18,112 nucleotides of DNA from JANRKG01 sp033763635 (GTDB lineage: Bacteria > Cyanobacteriota > Cyanobacteriia > GCF-001939115), in contig JANRKG010000138.1 of NCBI GenBank assembly GCA_033763635.1, positions 1 through 18,112 on the forward strand. The letters run 5' to 3'. The notes below the pieces were generated by a model. The model did not search any database. It saw nothing but the letters and a program-made list of their open reading frames with translations, and was not told the DNA's origin. Below, in pieces: positions 7,422-14,908 of the stretch (position 1 is the first letter of the stretch; every line of letters starts with the position of its first letter). Position numbers and translations under genes: made by a program.

Positions 7422-7784
7422 ATGAACCGCTCTTTCCAAACCCTCGCGCTTACCGTTGCAACGACCCTTTCCCTGGCTGCGATCGCCCCCGCGTCCCAGG
7501 CTGAAACCCTCGCCGCTGCCCCTTCTCAAAATGTTCGTCAGACGATCGCTTCCCCAATTACTCCAGCGAATCTGGTTTATCTGGCCTACCAGGGGCAATT
7601 TCAAACTCAAGGAACTCCTAGCTATCAGGGATTGCTGACGGGCTATCAAAGTGGACGCATTCAAGCCCAGGATTTAGTGCAAAGTGGTGTAAAGGCAGGG
7701 CTAATCTCAGAGCAAACTGCCACGAATTCAGGCTATGTCCAGGCAGTTGAGCAACAACTCCAGACCTTGAGCAATATTCACTAA
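7422..7784 (+). CDS. Small exported protein of unknown function
   Basis: A 120-residue protein that I do not recognise. Residues 1-27 form a clear Sec signal peptide: Arg3, a hydrophobic core of about 14 residues (LALTVATTLSLAAIA) and an ASQA cleavage box before Glu28. The mature part, about 93 residues, is rich in Gln, Ala, Ser and Gly, has no cysteine or membrane segment, and contains LVYLAYQGQF (about 51-60), then two similar YQ-G elements (SYQGLLTGYQSG), followed by a helical tail rich in Gln. It should be periplasmic or secreted. A consensus-like promoter and a near-perfect AAAGGAGG seven bases before the ATG suggest strong expression. Alanine-rich small exported proteins of this type are common orphans in filamentous cyanobacteria. 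Confidence 0.8.
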   Translation: MNRSFQTLALTVATTLSLAAIAPASQAETLAAAPSQNVRQTIASPITPANLVYLAYQGQFQTQGTPSYQGLLTGYQSGRIQAQDLVQSGVKAGLISEQTATNSGYVQAVEQQLQTLSNIH

Positions 7785-7853
7785 TTTTTGCAACTCCAAA
7801 AGTTTGTGTTCGTACAGTATTGACTTAGACATTTATGCCAAGGAGAATCCTAT

Positions 7854-8048
7854 ATGTCCGCTAAAGAACCTGTTAACTTGCAACTGGATGCTGGCAACTA
7901 CTACCTGTGTACCTGCGGTCAATCCAAAAACTTCCCTTACTGCGATGGCACCCATCAGGGCACAACCTACCGTCCGATTGCTTTAACGCTAAAGGCTCCT
8001 CAGGCAGTGACGTTTAAGCCTGAAATGAATTCCGTGACGATCGGGTGA
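7854..8048 (+). CDS. CDGSH-type [2Fe-2S] iron-sulfur protein
   Basis: A 64-residue protein containing the complete CDGSH (mitoNEET-like) motif C-x-C-x2-S-x3-P-x-C-D-G-T-H: Cys19, Cys21, Cys30 and His34 are the three-cysteine, one-histidine ligands of a [2Fe-2S] cluster. The last motif position before His is Thr instead of Ser, as in many bacterial members. There is no signal peptide or membrane anchor, so it is a small soluble electron or cluster carrier; the partners are unknown. The ATG has AAGGAG seven to eight bases upstream. It follows the exported-protein gene by 69 bases, and a strong terminator lies 110 bases after its stop, so transcription probably ends there. The length fits single-motif CDGSH proteins. 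Confidence 0.92.
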   Translation: MSAKEPVNLQLDAGNYYLCTCGQSKNFPYCDGTHQGTTYRPIALTLKAPQAVTFKPEMNSVTIG

Positions 8049-8051
8049 TGA

Positions 8052-8105
8052 ATGGGATGGGGATGGGTAATGGGTGATAGGTCATCAAAATATCTTCCTA
8101 TCACC
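8052..8105. repeat. TGGGTAATGGGTGATAGG repeat and 9-base inverted repeat
   Basis: GGTGATAGG (8073-8081) and CCTATCACC (8097-8105) are perfect inverted arms with a 15-base spacer. The G-rich left part (8062-8081) reads, on the other strand, as CCTATCACCCATTACCCATC and matches the C-rich run at 11872-11896. The shared word suggests a dispersed intergenic repeat. Confidence 0.65.
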
Positions 8106-8157
8106 GATGTAACAATTCATTCAGCAGCCTTCATCCATCAAAAATTCTCAATGTATC

Positions 8158-8197
8158 TAGCCAGTAATTTCGTAAAGAAGTTGCTGGCTATTTTTTT
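8158..8197 (+). terminator. Strong rho-independent terminator after the CDGSH gene
   Basis: TAGCCAGTAATTTC (8158-8171) pairs with GAAGTTGCTGGCTA (8177-8190) over 14 base pairs, two of them G-T wobbles, with a 5-base loop GTAAA and then seven T (8191-8197). It ends plus-strand transcription coming from the CDGSH gene, about 110 bases after its stop. Confidence 0.9.
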
Positions 8198-8344
8198 ACA
8201 GCAGTTGAGAGAATTTTGTAAAAATACGGATGAACCTTTAAAGAAGGGAAGTAATAAGTAAGAAAATGATTAACAAGGTTATTAAAAGAACATTGGCTTG
8301 TTGAGACTTGTAAAATTGTAAATAGGAAATTCTTTGAAAAAATT
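8198..8344. other. AT-rich intergenic leader of the PAS gene
   Basis: This stretch between the terminator and the PAS gene is AT-rich and holds no credible gene. It must contain the promoter of the PAS/kinase pair because a strong terminator lies upstream; I could not identify convincing -35 and -10 boxes. Confidence 0.4.
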
Positions 8345-8698
8345 ATGAAAACAATTGAGGAGCTAAAGCAAGAAACGGATTTTCCCTTTCTAATTACGGA
8401 TCATGAGGGATTGATCGTTTATGTGAATGATTCATTCCGATCTGTTTTTGGTTGGGAAGAGGATGAAATTTTGGGGCAGCCGCTAGAAGCGGTGATTCCT
8501 GACAGTTTCCATGACTCCCACCATTTAGGGTTTTCGCGCTTTGCCATGACCGAGCAATCGCGGGTATTGAACCATCCCTTAAAACTAAAAGCAGTTCGGA
8601 GAGATGGCAGCGAGATTGAAGCCGAGCATTACATTACAGCGGAGAAGATTGAGGGAAGCTGGATGTTTGCAGCAACGTTACGTCCTTTAAGCGAGTAA
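8345..8698 (+). CDS. Stand-alone PAS domain protein
   Basis: A 117-residue protein that is almost entirely one PAS domain. FLITDHEGLIVYVNDSFRSVFGW (about 15-37) is the opening strand and helix, DEILGQPLEAVIP (about 40-52) is the next conserved helix with its turn, and RRDGSEIEAEHYIT (about 85-98) is the G/H strand region. The pattern PDSFHDSHHLGFSRF resembles the P-x2-x-x-H-x-G-x2-R-F pattern of FixL-like PAS domains and aligns with them without gaps, but the residue at the heme-histidine position appears to be Arg, so heme binding is not supported. There is no output domain. The gene ends 43 bases before the histidine kinase gene on the same strand, so the two are probably co-transcribed and the PAS protein may be a sensor partner for it. 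No Shine-Dalgarno is visible before the ATG. Confidence 0.85.
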   Translation: MKTIEELKQETDFPFLITDHEGLIVYVNDSFRSVFGWEEDEILGQPLEAVIPDSFHDSHHLGFSRFAMTEQSRVLNHPLKLKAVRRDGSEIEAEHYITAEKIEGSWMFAATLRPLSE

Positions 8699-8741
8699 TC
8701 CGTGAGCAGATCGGAAGTCAGACCCCAAGAGGGTTTTTGCA

Positions 8742-10088
8742 ATGTCAGTTAATCCAAAAAATTCATCGGATCTGGTCAGTCGCTTACGGACGACGCTAGG
8801 AAAAATGGAAGCGGCCCTGGGGGCGATCGCGGAAGCGATCGTCTGGACGGATGGGAAGGGTCAAGTTCAGTGGTCGAATGCAACTTTTGATCAATTGGTG
8901 CAACTCGATCGGTTCTCCATTTTGGGGGCTAAGTTGGTTGATATCCTGCCCTTATCCCAGGCAGGGGAAAAGGTTTCCGCAGACGATCATCCTGTTTTTC
9001 AAGCCTTACATCAACACTCGAATGGCACCCAAAGTTACGAGTTTTGGGAATATCGTGAGCGGATCATGTTAGAAGTTTCATGGAATTATGTGCAAATTAA
9101 TAACCATGAAGCGAGTGCAGTATTAGCAATTCGAGATATTTCAGAGCAATACCGGGCACAACAACAATTAACAAAATATCAGGAGCGTTTAGAAGAATTA
9201 GTCGAGGAACGAACCGCTAAATTAGTCGCTGCAAATAAGCGATTAAAGCAAATGCAGATGCAACTCATTCAGACCGAAAAAATGTCTGGATTAGGCCAAT
9301 TGGTTGCAGGGATTGCCCATGAAATTAACAACCCAGTGAATTTTATTCATGGCAATTTGTCCTATGCCAGCAACTATGTGCAAGATTTGATTGGACTTGT
9401 GAATCTCTATCAAGAGCAAATTGCTGATGTTCCTGCAATCATCCAGCACTATCAAGAAACGATCGAACTGGATTATCTCATCAGTGATCTTCCGAAAGTG
9501 TTTACATCGATGAAAGTGGGAACGGAGCGAATTCGAGAAATTGTGCTTTCTCTCCGTAAGTTTTCTCGCATCGATGAAGCGGAAGTGAAGTCAGTCAATT
9601 TGCATGAAGGAATTGACAGTACCTTAATGATTTTGCAGCATTCTCTGCAAGGCAATCCGCACCATGCGAGTATCAAAATCACGAAAAGTTACGGTCCTTT
9701 ACCCCTGGTTGAATGCTATGCAGGACAAGTAAACCAGGTGTTTATGCACATTCTGGGGAATGCGATCGAAGCGCTGAAAACATGCCCTAAATTTTCGACC
9801 CTTGATCCTGAAAACCATCCCACCATTGAAATTCGAACGGATGTTTTAGACCCTCATTCAGTGGTCATCCAAATTCAAGACAATGGCCCTGGAATGACTG
9901 AGGCGGTTCAATCTCGGATCTTTGATCCCTTCTTCACCACGAAACCTGTAGGCCAGGGCACGGGATTGGGGCTATCGATCAGTTATCAAATTATTGTGGA
10001 GAAGCATGGGGGAAAACTGGAATGTACCTCCGAAGTTGGGAAAGGAACAATGTTGTGGATTGAGTTGCCGATTAAGTGCAGAAAATAG
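8742..10088 (+). CDS. Soluble PAS-domain sensor histidine kinase
   Basis: A 448-residue cytoplasmic kinase without membrane segments. Residues about 20-135 form a degenerate PAS domain (AIVWTDGKGQVQWSNATFDQL, ending in VLAIRDISEQ). A long coiled coil follows (about 136-180). The HisKA H-box GLGQLVAGIAHEINNP carries the phosphoacceptor His193. The catalytic domain has the N-box (NQVFMHILGNAIEAL, Asn340), G1 box DNGPG (380-384), F-box IFDPFFTTK (393-401) and G2 box GQGTGLGL (404-411). The long insert between H-box and N-box is typical of cyanobacterial hybrid-type and single-PAS kinases. The ribosome binding site is AAGAGG at 8728-8733. No response regulator is adjacent; the neighbour upstream is the stand-alone PAS protein. 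Its 3' end overlaps the opposite-strand gene by 17 bases. Confidence 0.95.
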   Translation: MSVNPKNSSDLVSRLRTTLGKMEAALGAIAEAIVWTDGKGQVQWSNATFDQLVQLDRFSILGAKLVDILPLSQAGEKVSADDHPVFQALHQHSNGTQSYEFWEYRERIMLEVSWNYVQINNHEASAVLAIRDISEQYRAQQQLTKYQERLEELVEERTAKLVAANKRLKQMQMQLIQTEKMSGLGQLVAGIAHEINNPVNFIHGNLSYASNYVQDLIGLVNLYQEQIADVPAIIQHYQETIELDYLISDLPKVFTSMKVGTERIREIVLSLRKFSRIDEAEVKSVNLHEGIDSTLMILQHSLQGNPHHASIKITKSYGPLPLVECYAGQVNQVFMHILGNAIEALKTCPKFSTLDPENHPTIEIRTDVLDPHSVVIQIQDNGPGMTEAVQSRIFDPFFTTKPVGQGTGLGLSISYQIIVEKHGGKLECTSEVGKGTMLWIELPIKCRK

Positions 10089-10545
10089 CTAGTTCAATGG
10101 GGTTGTAAGCAATTTTAATGCTGTCCCCATAGTGAATCCCAGCAATCGGCAGAGCAATGATTTCGAGAATAGATGGGTTTTGAAAGTGGCGTAGTTTAGT
10201 TTCAGGATGGGGATAATAAATCCACGCTTCGTACTGTCCATCTTGAAATTCAATTCGGCATCGGGAAAAGGAAAAGGTTTCGGGGGGATGTCTGTCGGTC
10301 CAGTTGATAGCTTGAAACGTGAATTCGGGATGGACGAGTTGAAACGTATGCGGGTGAATGGAAACGTTCAGCGTTCCCGGAAAGAACGCTGACAGGTCTA
10401 ATCCGGCTTCTCGGAAGAAGGGATTTTGCATTTCGATCGTCCCACGGGGATATGGGCTATCAGCCGCACACCCAGAGGCAACCTGATGTCCCTGGGCGAT
10501 CGTGCCACTAACCGTTTTCCAATCGATATCTGTCATAACCCCCAT
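10072..10545 (-). CDS. DUF120-like protein resembling archaeal CTP-dependent riboflavin kinase
   Basis: A 157-residue soluble protein. Several elements match the cradle-loop barrel of archaeal RibK (DUF120): KTVSGTIAQGHQVASG (10-25) resembles the glycine-rich nucleotide loop after the first strand, LDLSAFFPGTLNVSI (49-63) matches the signature PGTLN whose Thr and Asn hold metal in the archaeal enzyme, and LEIIALP-x4-YGDSIKI (127-144) matches the closing EIIAP...GDxVEI element. This assignment rests on motif memory only, and bacteria normally use the unrelated bifunctional RibF, so the true substrate may differ. The printed start is ATG; the in-frame ATG at 10536 follows a GGGGG run and is an equally good candidate. 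It lies six bases downstream of the thioredoxin-like gene, so both are probably one transcript. The 3' end overlaps the histidine kinase gene tail to tail. Confidence 0.75.
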   Translation of the reverse strand: MGVMTDIDWKTVSGTIAQGHQVASGCAADSPYPRGTIEMQNPFFREAGLDLSAFFPGTLNVSIHPHTFQLVHPEFTFQAINWTDRHPPETFSFSRCRIEFQDGQYEAWIYYPHPETKLRHFQNPSILEIIALPIAGIHYGDSIKIAYNPIELAIFCT

Positions 10546-10550
10546 TGCAA

Positions 10551-11825
10551 TTATGGTTTCATTCCATCATTTTCGATCGCCGAGTAACTGTTTAAGGGCG
10601 ACAACCCTAACCAGGGATCGGAACTGGGGGTGAGGAAGAGTTGGGCATACACCTGCTCATTGAGAGCCTTGACCTCCTGAGTGTTCCGCCCCTGCCAGAA
10701 CCACTGGTGCAACTGACTCCGCACCAGATACTCATTCCGCACCGTATCCAATGCCATTGTGAACTCAAAGTTACGAACGGTGGCTTCCAGGGGTTCAGGA
10801 GGGTTGGGCGTGCGCGATCGTTTGGCCCGAATCAGAGCAAGGCTGTTGGTATCCAGACGGGCTTCCTCTTGATGTAACGCTGCTAAACGGGACCAGGCGG
10901 ATTGATCGGTTAGATCGGTCAGGGTTTGCCGTGTTTCGGAGGCCAGCCGCAAGGCACGGAGCAGAGGCGTTTCCACCATCATTTTTGTAACGGCGATCGG
11001 TGCGGCCTGAGCAGCGGTAGGGGTTTGTTCCGGGGTTAGCTGACCCTCTAACAAGCGGGGAGGCGTAGCAATGCCCAATTGTTTAAGTTCTTGCTCCCAT
11101 TGGGTTTGCACTGCTGTCAGTCGATCGCGATGATATTGGCGGAGAAATCTATCCCGCTCTGACTCTGGTAACCGGGATACTTTGCGGGCCAACTCTCCGG
11201 ACTGTTTCAGATGCTTCAAAAACGCCTGAGGACCGTACAAACCTGGCAGGGCATCCACAGGACGACCGGACGCATCAAGAATATAGTGAATGCTGTTGCC
11301 CGTCAGGGTGCGTTGAAGTTTGCGACCGTCGCCAAAGTCGATCGTGATCTGGGGAACGGGGCGGACGGACTCCCAGTGGAGAATGTATCGATCGCGCAGG
11401 AAAGCTGAAACCTCTGCATTAGGATACAGCGCCACCCGGAAAAAACGACTGTTCGCACAACTCAGGTCTTCATTCAGTTTTCCCAATAACCGCAGGGAAA
11501 GAATCGGTTTGCCACTGAGACGGGCAGCGGCTTTGGCTTGCTCCAGGTCTGTGTACCAGTAAAGTTGGGAGGCATAGCAATCTCGCTGTTGGCAGAGGGT
11601 GTCAAGCGCGGTGCGGGTTTCAGGTTGGGAAAGGGTTTGGGAGTGCTTTTTCAGGAAGGTTTGCAGTCCGGAAGTGCCTCGACTCCGCAGTTCCGTCGCT
11701 TCTCTCATGAGAACAGCGTCTTCCGGAGCCGTGGCCCGCACTCCTGGAGCGGCAGACAATACTACCAGCATCACCATTGGCGCAAACACTTTGAATCCCA
11801 TACCATCCATCCTTACAAAATACAT
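10551..11825 (-). CDS. Exported protein with thioredoxin-fold-like domain, function unknown
   Basis: A 424-residue protein with an N-terminal signal peptide (hydrophobic core about 11-27, likely cleavage near VRA at 29-31), so it acts in the periplasm or outside. Residues about 92-210 look like a thioredoxin-fold domain: EQAKAAARLSGKPILSLRLLG, then SCANSRFF (Cys123), then an RYILHW strand, GNSIHYILDASGRPV and LYGPQAFLKHL. The usual CxxC is absent; Cys78, Cys83 and Cys123 are the cysteines in this region. The remainder is helical and rich in Arg, Gln and Leu (220-424). I recognise a conserved family pattern (SCANSRFF...GDGR...GNSIHY...PGLYGP) but no assigned function. The start is uncertain: ATG codons at 11825, 11810 and 11801 are possible; the last has AAGGATGG upstream and gives the best signal peptide. 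The downstream gene follows after six bases. Confidence 0.8.
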   Translation of the reverse strand: MYFVRMDGMGFKVFAPMVMLVVLSAAPGVRATAPEDAVLMREATELRSRGTSGLQTFLKKHSQTLSQPETRTALDTLCQQRDCYASQLYWYTDLEQAKAAARLSGKPILSLRLLGKLNEDLSCANSRFFRVALYPNAEVSAFLRDRYILHWESVRPVPQITIDFGDGRKLQRTLTGNSIHYILDASGRPVDALPGLYGPQAFLKHLKQSGELARKVSRLPESERDRFLRQYHRDRLTAVQTQWEQELKQLGIATPPRLLEGQLTPEQTPTAAQAAPIAVTKMMVETPLLRALRLASETRQTLTDLTDQSAWSRLAALHQEEARLDTNSLALIRAKRSRTPNPPEPLEATVRNFEFTMALDTVRNEYLVRSQLHQWFWQGRNTQEVKALNEQVYAQLFLTPSSDPWLGLSPLNSYSAIENDGMKP

Positions 11826-11871
11826 TGACTGAACCTAGCAGTTGGATGATAGATGACGAATTAGGAAACTT

Positions 11872-11896
11872 CTATCACCTATTACCCATTACCCAT
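11872..11896. repeat. C-rich CTATCACC/ATTACCCATTACCCAT repeat
   Basis: The run CTATCACCTATTACCCATTACCC contains a 7-base tandem ATTACCC word and matches the complement of 8062-8081. It lies in the 73-base gap just beyond the polA stop codon. Confidence 0.6.
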
Positions 11897-11898
11897 CT

Positions 11899-14838
11899 CT
11901 ACTTCGTCTCCATCCAGTTCTGCCCGCTGTGGATCTCTACAACAAGCGGTACATCCAGAGAAACGGCTGATTCCATCGTTTGCTTGATTTGAGGACCGAG
12001 GGTTTCCCATTCTTCTGGGGCCATCTCAAACACGAGTTCATCATGGACCTGAAGTAATAATCGTGCTTGGCGATCGACCAGCAAGTCATGGAGCCGCACC
12101 ATCGCAATCTTGATGATATCCGCACTAGAACCCTGAATGGGAGCATTGGCAGCAGCCCGAAGCAGCCCTGCATCGTACTGATCTCGCACTTGAATCTTGT
12201 CCAGATCAATTGCGTCGGGAGGGGTGCCCCGGTAGCGGCGCAGGTTCTCACTACTGAAGTTGAAGTAACGACGACGACCCAGGATTGTTTCTACATAGCC
12301 GTGAGCGATCGCATTTCGCTCCATTTGTTGAAGGTAAGCAAATACCTGGGAGTAGCGTTCGTTAAAGCGTTCGATGAATTTTTTCGCGTCGGCTGTCGAA
12401 ACCCCCGACTCACGGGCGAATCGTTGGGCACCCATCCCATAGATCACTCCAAAGTTGATGATCTTGCCTAAACGCCGTTCTTCCGAAGTGATTTCCTCTT
12501 TTTCGAGTAGCAGTTTAGCCGTCAGGGTATGGATGTCCTGATTGTTCTGGTAGGTTTCGATCAACACAGGCTCGCGGGACAGATGGGCCAGAATCCGAAG
12601 TTCGATCTGGGAGTAGTCCGCTGCAACCATCACCCATCCCGGTTCGGGAATGAAGGCTTTGCGAATCTGCCGACTGAAGGCAGTACGGATGGGGATATTT
12701 TGCAGGTTGGGATTCGAGGAGGAAAGACGGCCTGTGGTCGTGCTGGCTTGGTTGTAATCGGTGTGAACCCGATGGGTATCTGGACGGGTCAGGGCAGGTA
12801 GGGCATCGATGTAGGTGGATTTCAGTTTAGATAAGGTGCGGTATTCCAAAATCGCATCGACGACAGGATGATCCCCTTGTAACTTCTCCAGAGTCGCAGC
12901 ATCTGTGGAATATCCCGTTTTCGTCTTACGGGACTTTTTGCGGCTGAGGTTTAATTTCTCAAACAGCAGGTCTCCCAACTGCTTCGGCGATCCCAGGTTA
13001 AACTTCTCCCCCGCTGCTTCGTAAGCGCGTTGCTCGATCGCTCCCAAATCCCGTTCCAGTTGCTTCGAGAAATCCTTCAAGTACGCCTGGTCAATCCGGA
13101 CCCCACAATACTCCATCTCCGCCAGGACAGGCTCCAGGGGCACTTCCACCTGAACCAGCAGCTTCTCTAACGCTGGGTTTGTCCCTAACGCCTCACGCAG
13201 CTTCGGCACTAGATGAAAGGTGGTGTATACGTCCATGCCACAGTATTGGGCGACTGGGGGAATTTCCAGATCGGCGATCGACTTTCCTTTGGGAACAAGA
13301 TCCTCGTAGCTCATGGCAGCGATCCCCAGGTAACGCAGCCCCAACTCACTCAGGTTATGACTGCTCTCTGGGTTGAGAATGTAACTCGCCAGCATGGTAT
13401 CCCACACAACCCCTGCCAGTTTGATTCCCTGGCAGCGCAACACCAGGCGATCGTACTTGGCGTTTTGCAGCACTTTGGGGTACTTGGCACTTTCGAGAAT
13501 GGGCCGCAGCGCTTCGAGGGTGGGTTGCAGATCCAGATTGCCCCCCGATCGATGGCCCAGAGGAAGATAAGCAAGCTCGTTTAATTCCGGTCCCCAGCAA
13601 CAACCAATCCCTACCAGTTCCGCATCGCGGGGTTCCAGGGAGGTCGTTTCTGTGTCCCAGGCAACGGGGGTATGGGGATCGATAAAGGTCTGCAAACGGG
13701 CCACCAGATCCGCCAGTTTTTCGGGGGTATCGATGATTTGAGGATGCAGTTCCAGGGGCACAATTTGCTGGGCTGTGTCAGTGTCTTCCGCGCTGAAAAA
13801 CCAGATATCCTCTCCGCCAAAACTGGGAACGTCAACCGCTGGGGAAGCCGCAGGAGTTGCTTCTGCCTCGACAGTTTCCACCGCCCCCCCAAAGATTTGC
13901 TGTAATCGCTTTACCTTGTTCAGGAACGATCGAAATTCCAGCTTTTCCAACCAGGACACGACCGCATCCGTATCAAAACCCGTCAGCGCACAATCTTGCG
14001 GTGTCACCGTCAGGGGCACATTCAGCGCAATCTGGGCCATGTACTGGGAGTGGGCAGCAGCATCTTTGCCCGTTTCCAGCTTTTGTTTTACGGCTCCTTT
14101 AATCTCCGAGAGGGAGGAATAAATGCGATCGAGGGAGCCGTAGGTGGTTAGGAGTTGTACCGCAGTTTTGGCCCCAATTCCCTTCACCCCCGGAATATTG
14201 TCGGACGAGTCACCACAGAGGGCTTTGTAATCCACCACCTGATTTGGCAGAATTCCCAGCTTTTCTTTCACTCGCTCTGTGTCATACTCCACAGGTCCGG
14301 CAGCAGCACGCTGGGCAAAAGCTCCCGGCAAATGCAACACCGTGACCGTATGCTCCGGGTCAATCAACTGAAAGAGATCCTGATCTCCACTGAGAATTTT
14401 GACGCGGTATCCCGTCTGGCTGGCCTGCCGCGCCATCGTTCCCAGCACATCATCCGCCTCGTACCCTTCCGCCGTCAGGATCGGCAAGTTGAGGGCTTGC
14501 AACACTTCCTGCAAGTTTTTGAGGTCGGGCATAAAATCTTCTGGAGCCTCTGGGCGACCTTCCTTGTAGGTTTCGTCCGCCTCATGGCGAAAAGTTGGTT
14601 CACTGCGATCGAACGCCACCGCTACGTAACTCGGTTTTTCAGCCTCTATCACCTCAAAGAGCGCTTTAAGAAAACCGTAGGAAACATTGGTCGGAATCCC
14701 CGTTGAAGTCCGTAACCCTCCATCCCGTCCTTTGGTATGAGCAAAGTAGGAACGGAAAGCTAGAGAGTGCCCATCAACCAGGAGGAGAGTCGGTTGAGAT
14801 GGGGCTGAAGGGGTTGAAGTGGGAGTGGATGAAGCCAT
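11899..14838 (-). CDS. polA: DNA polymerase I
   Basis: Full three-domain DNA polymerase I for Okazaki-fragment processing and repair. Numbered from a TTG at 14847, the 5'-nuclease domain covers about 20-310 (LLLVDGHSLAFR, EGYEADDVLGT, SGDQDLFQL, GDSSDNIPGVKGIG). The 3'-5' exonuclease covers about 370-560 with all metal ligands present (Asp398 and Glu400 in DTET, Asp466, Asp539), so proofreading should be active. The polymerase domain covers about 565-982 with motif A DYSQIELR (Asp744), O-helix RRLGKIINFGVIYG (Lys795, Phe799, Tyr803) and motif C VHDELVF (Asp936). A roughly 20-residue insertion (about 866-888) lies before NAPIQGSSAD compared with E. coli. The TTG start would give 982 residues; I prefer the ATG at 14838 (979 residues), which has GGAGG just upstream although the spacing is short. 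Confidence 0.97.
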   Translation of the reverse strand: MASSTPTSTPSAPSQPTLLLVDGHSLAFRSYFAHTKGRDGGLRTSTGIPTNVSYGFLKALFEVIEAEKPSYVAVAFDRSEPTFRHEADETYKEGRPEAPEDFMPDLKNLQEVLQALNLPILTAEGYEADDVLGTMARQASQTGYRVKILSGDQDLFQLIDPEHTVTVLHLPGAFAQRAAAGPVEYDTERVKEKLGILPNQVVDYKALCGDSSDNIPGVKGIGAKTAVQLLTTYGSLDRIYSSLSEIKGAVKQKLETGKDAAAHSQYMAQIALNVPLTVTPQDCALTGFDTDAVVSWLEKLEFRSFLNKVKRLQQIFGGAVETVEAEATPAASPAVDVPSFGGEDIWFFSAEDTDTAQQIVPLELHPQIIDTPEKLADLVARLQTFIDPHTPVAWDTETTSLEPRDAELVGIGCCWGPELNELAYLPLGHRSGGNLDLQPTLEALRPILESAKYPKVLQNAKYDRLVLRCQGIKLAGVVWDTMLASYILNPESSHNLSELGLRYLGIAAMSYEDLVPKGKSIADLEIPPVAQYCGMDVYTTFHLVPKLREALGTNPALEKLLVQVEVPLEPVLAEMEYCGVRIDQAYLKDFSKQLERDLGAIEQRAYEAAGEKFNLGSPKQLGDLLFEKLNLSRKKSRKTKTGYSTDAATLEKLQGDHPVVDAILEYRTLSKLKSTYIDALPALTRPDTHRVHTDYNQASTTTGRLSSSNPNLQNIPIRTAFSRQIRKAFIPEPGWVMVAADYSQIELRILAHLSREPVLIETYQNNQDIHTLTAKLLLEKEEITSEERRLGKIINFGVIYGMGAQRFARESGVSTADAKKFIERFNERYSQVFAYLQQMERNAIAHGYVETILGRRRYFNFSSENLRRYRGTPPDAIDLDKIQVRDQYDAGLLRAAANAPIQGSSADIIKIAMVRLHDLLVDRQARLLLQVHDELVFEMAPEEWETLGPQIKQTMESAVSLDVPLVVEIHSGQNWMETK

Positions 14839-14908
14839 ACCCTCCAATAAAGCATTAATTTAGGGCTTTGGGCAGCGATAGATAGTTAGATGACAAAAGT
14901 AAAAAGTG

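Noticed and set aside
8052..8261. 69-codon plus-strand open frame after the CDGSH gene
   Set aside because: It runs through the inverted repeat and straight through the strong terminator at 8158-8197, has no Shine-Dalgarno and no protein-like pattern.
8345..8698. Heme-binding oxygen sensor (FixL-like PAS)
   Set aside because: The general pattern aligns with FixL, but the position of the heme-ligand histidine appears to be Arg, so I keep only a plain PAS call.
14155..14706. 183-codon plus-strand open frame inside polA
   Set aside because: It lies fully antisense to the 5'-nuclease domain of DNA polymerase I, has no ribosome binding site and the product has no recognisable motif.
14838..14847. 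TTG at 14847 as the polA start
   Set aside because: The ATG three codons later follows GGAGG and gives the usual N-terminus; the TTG has no ribosome binding site. The short SD spacing leaves some doubt.
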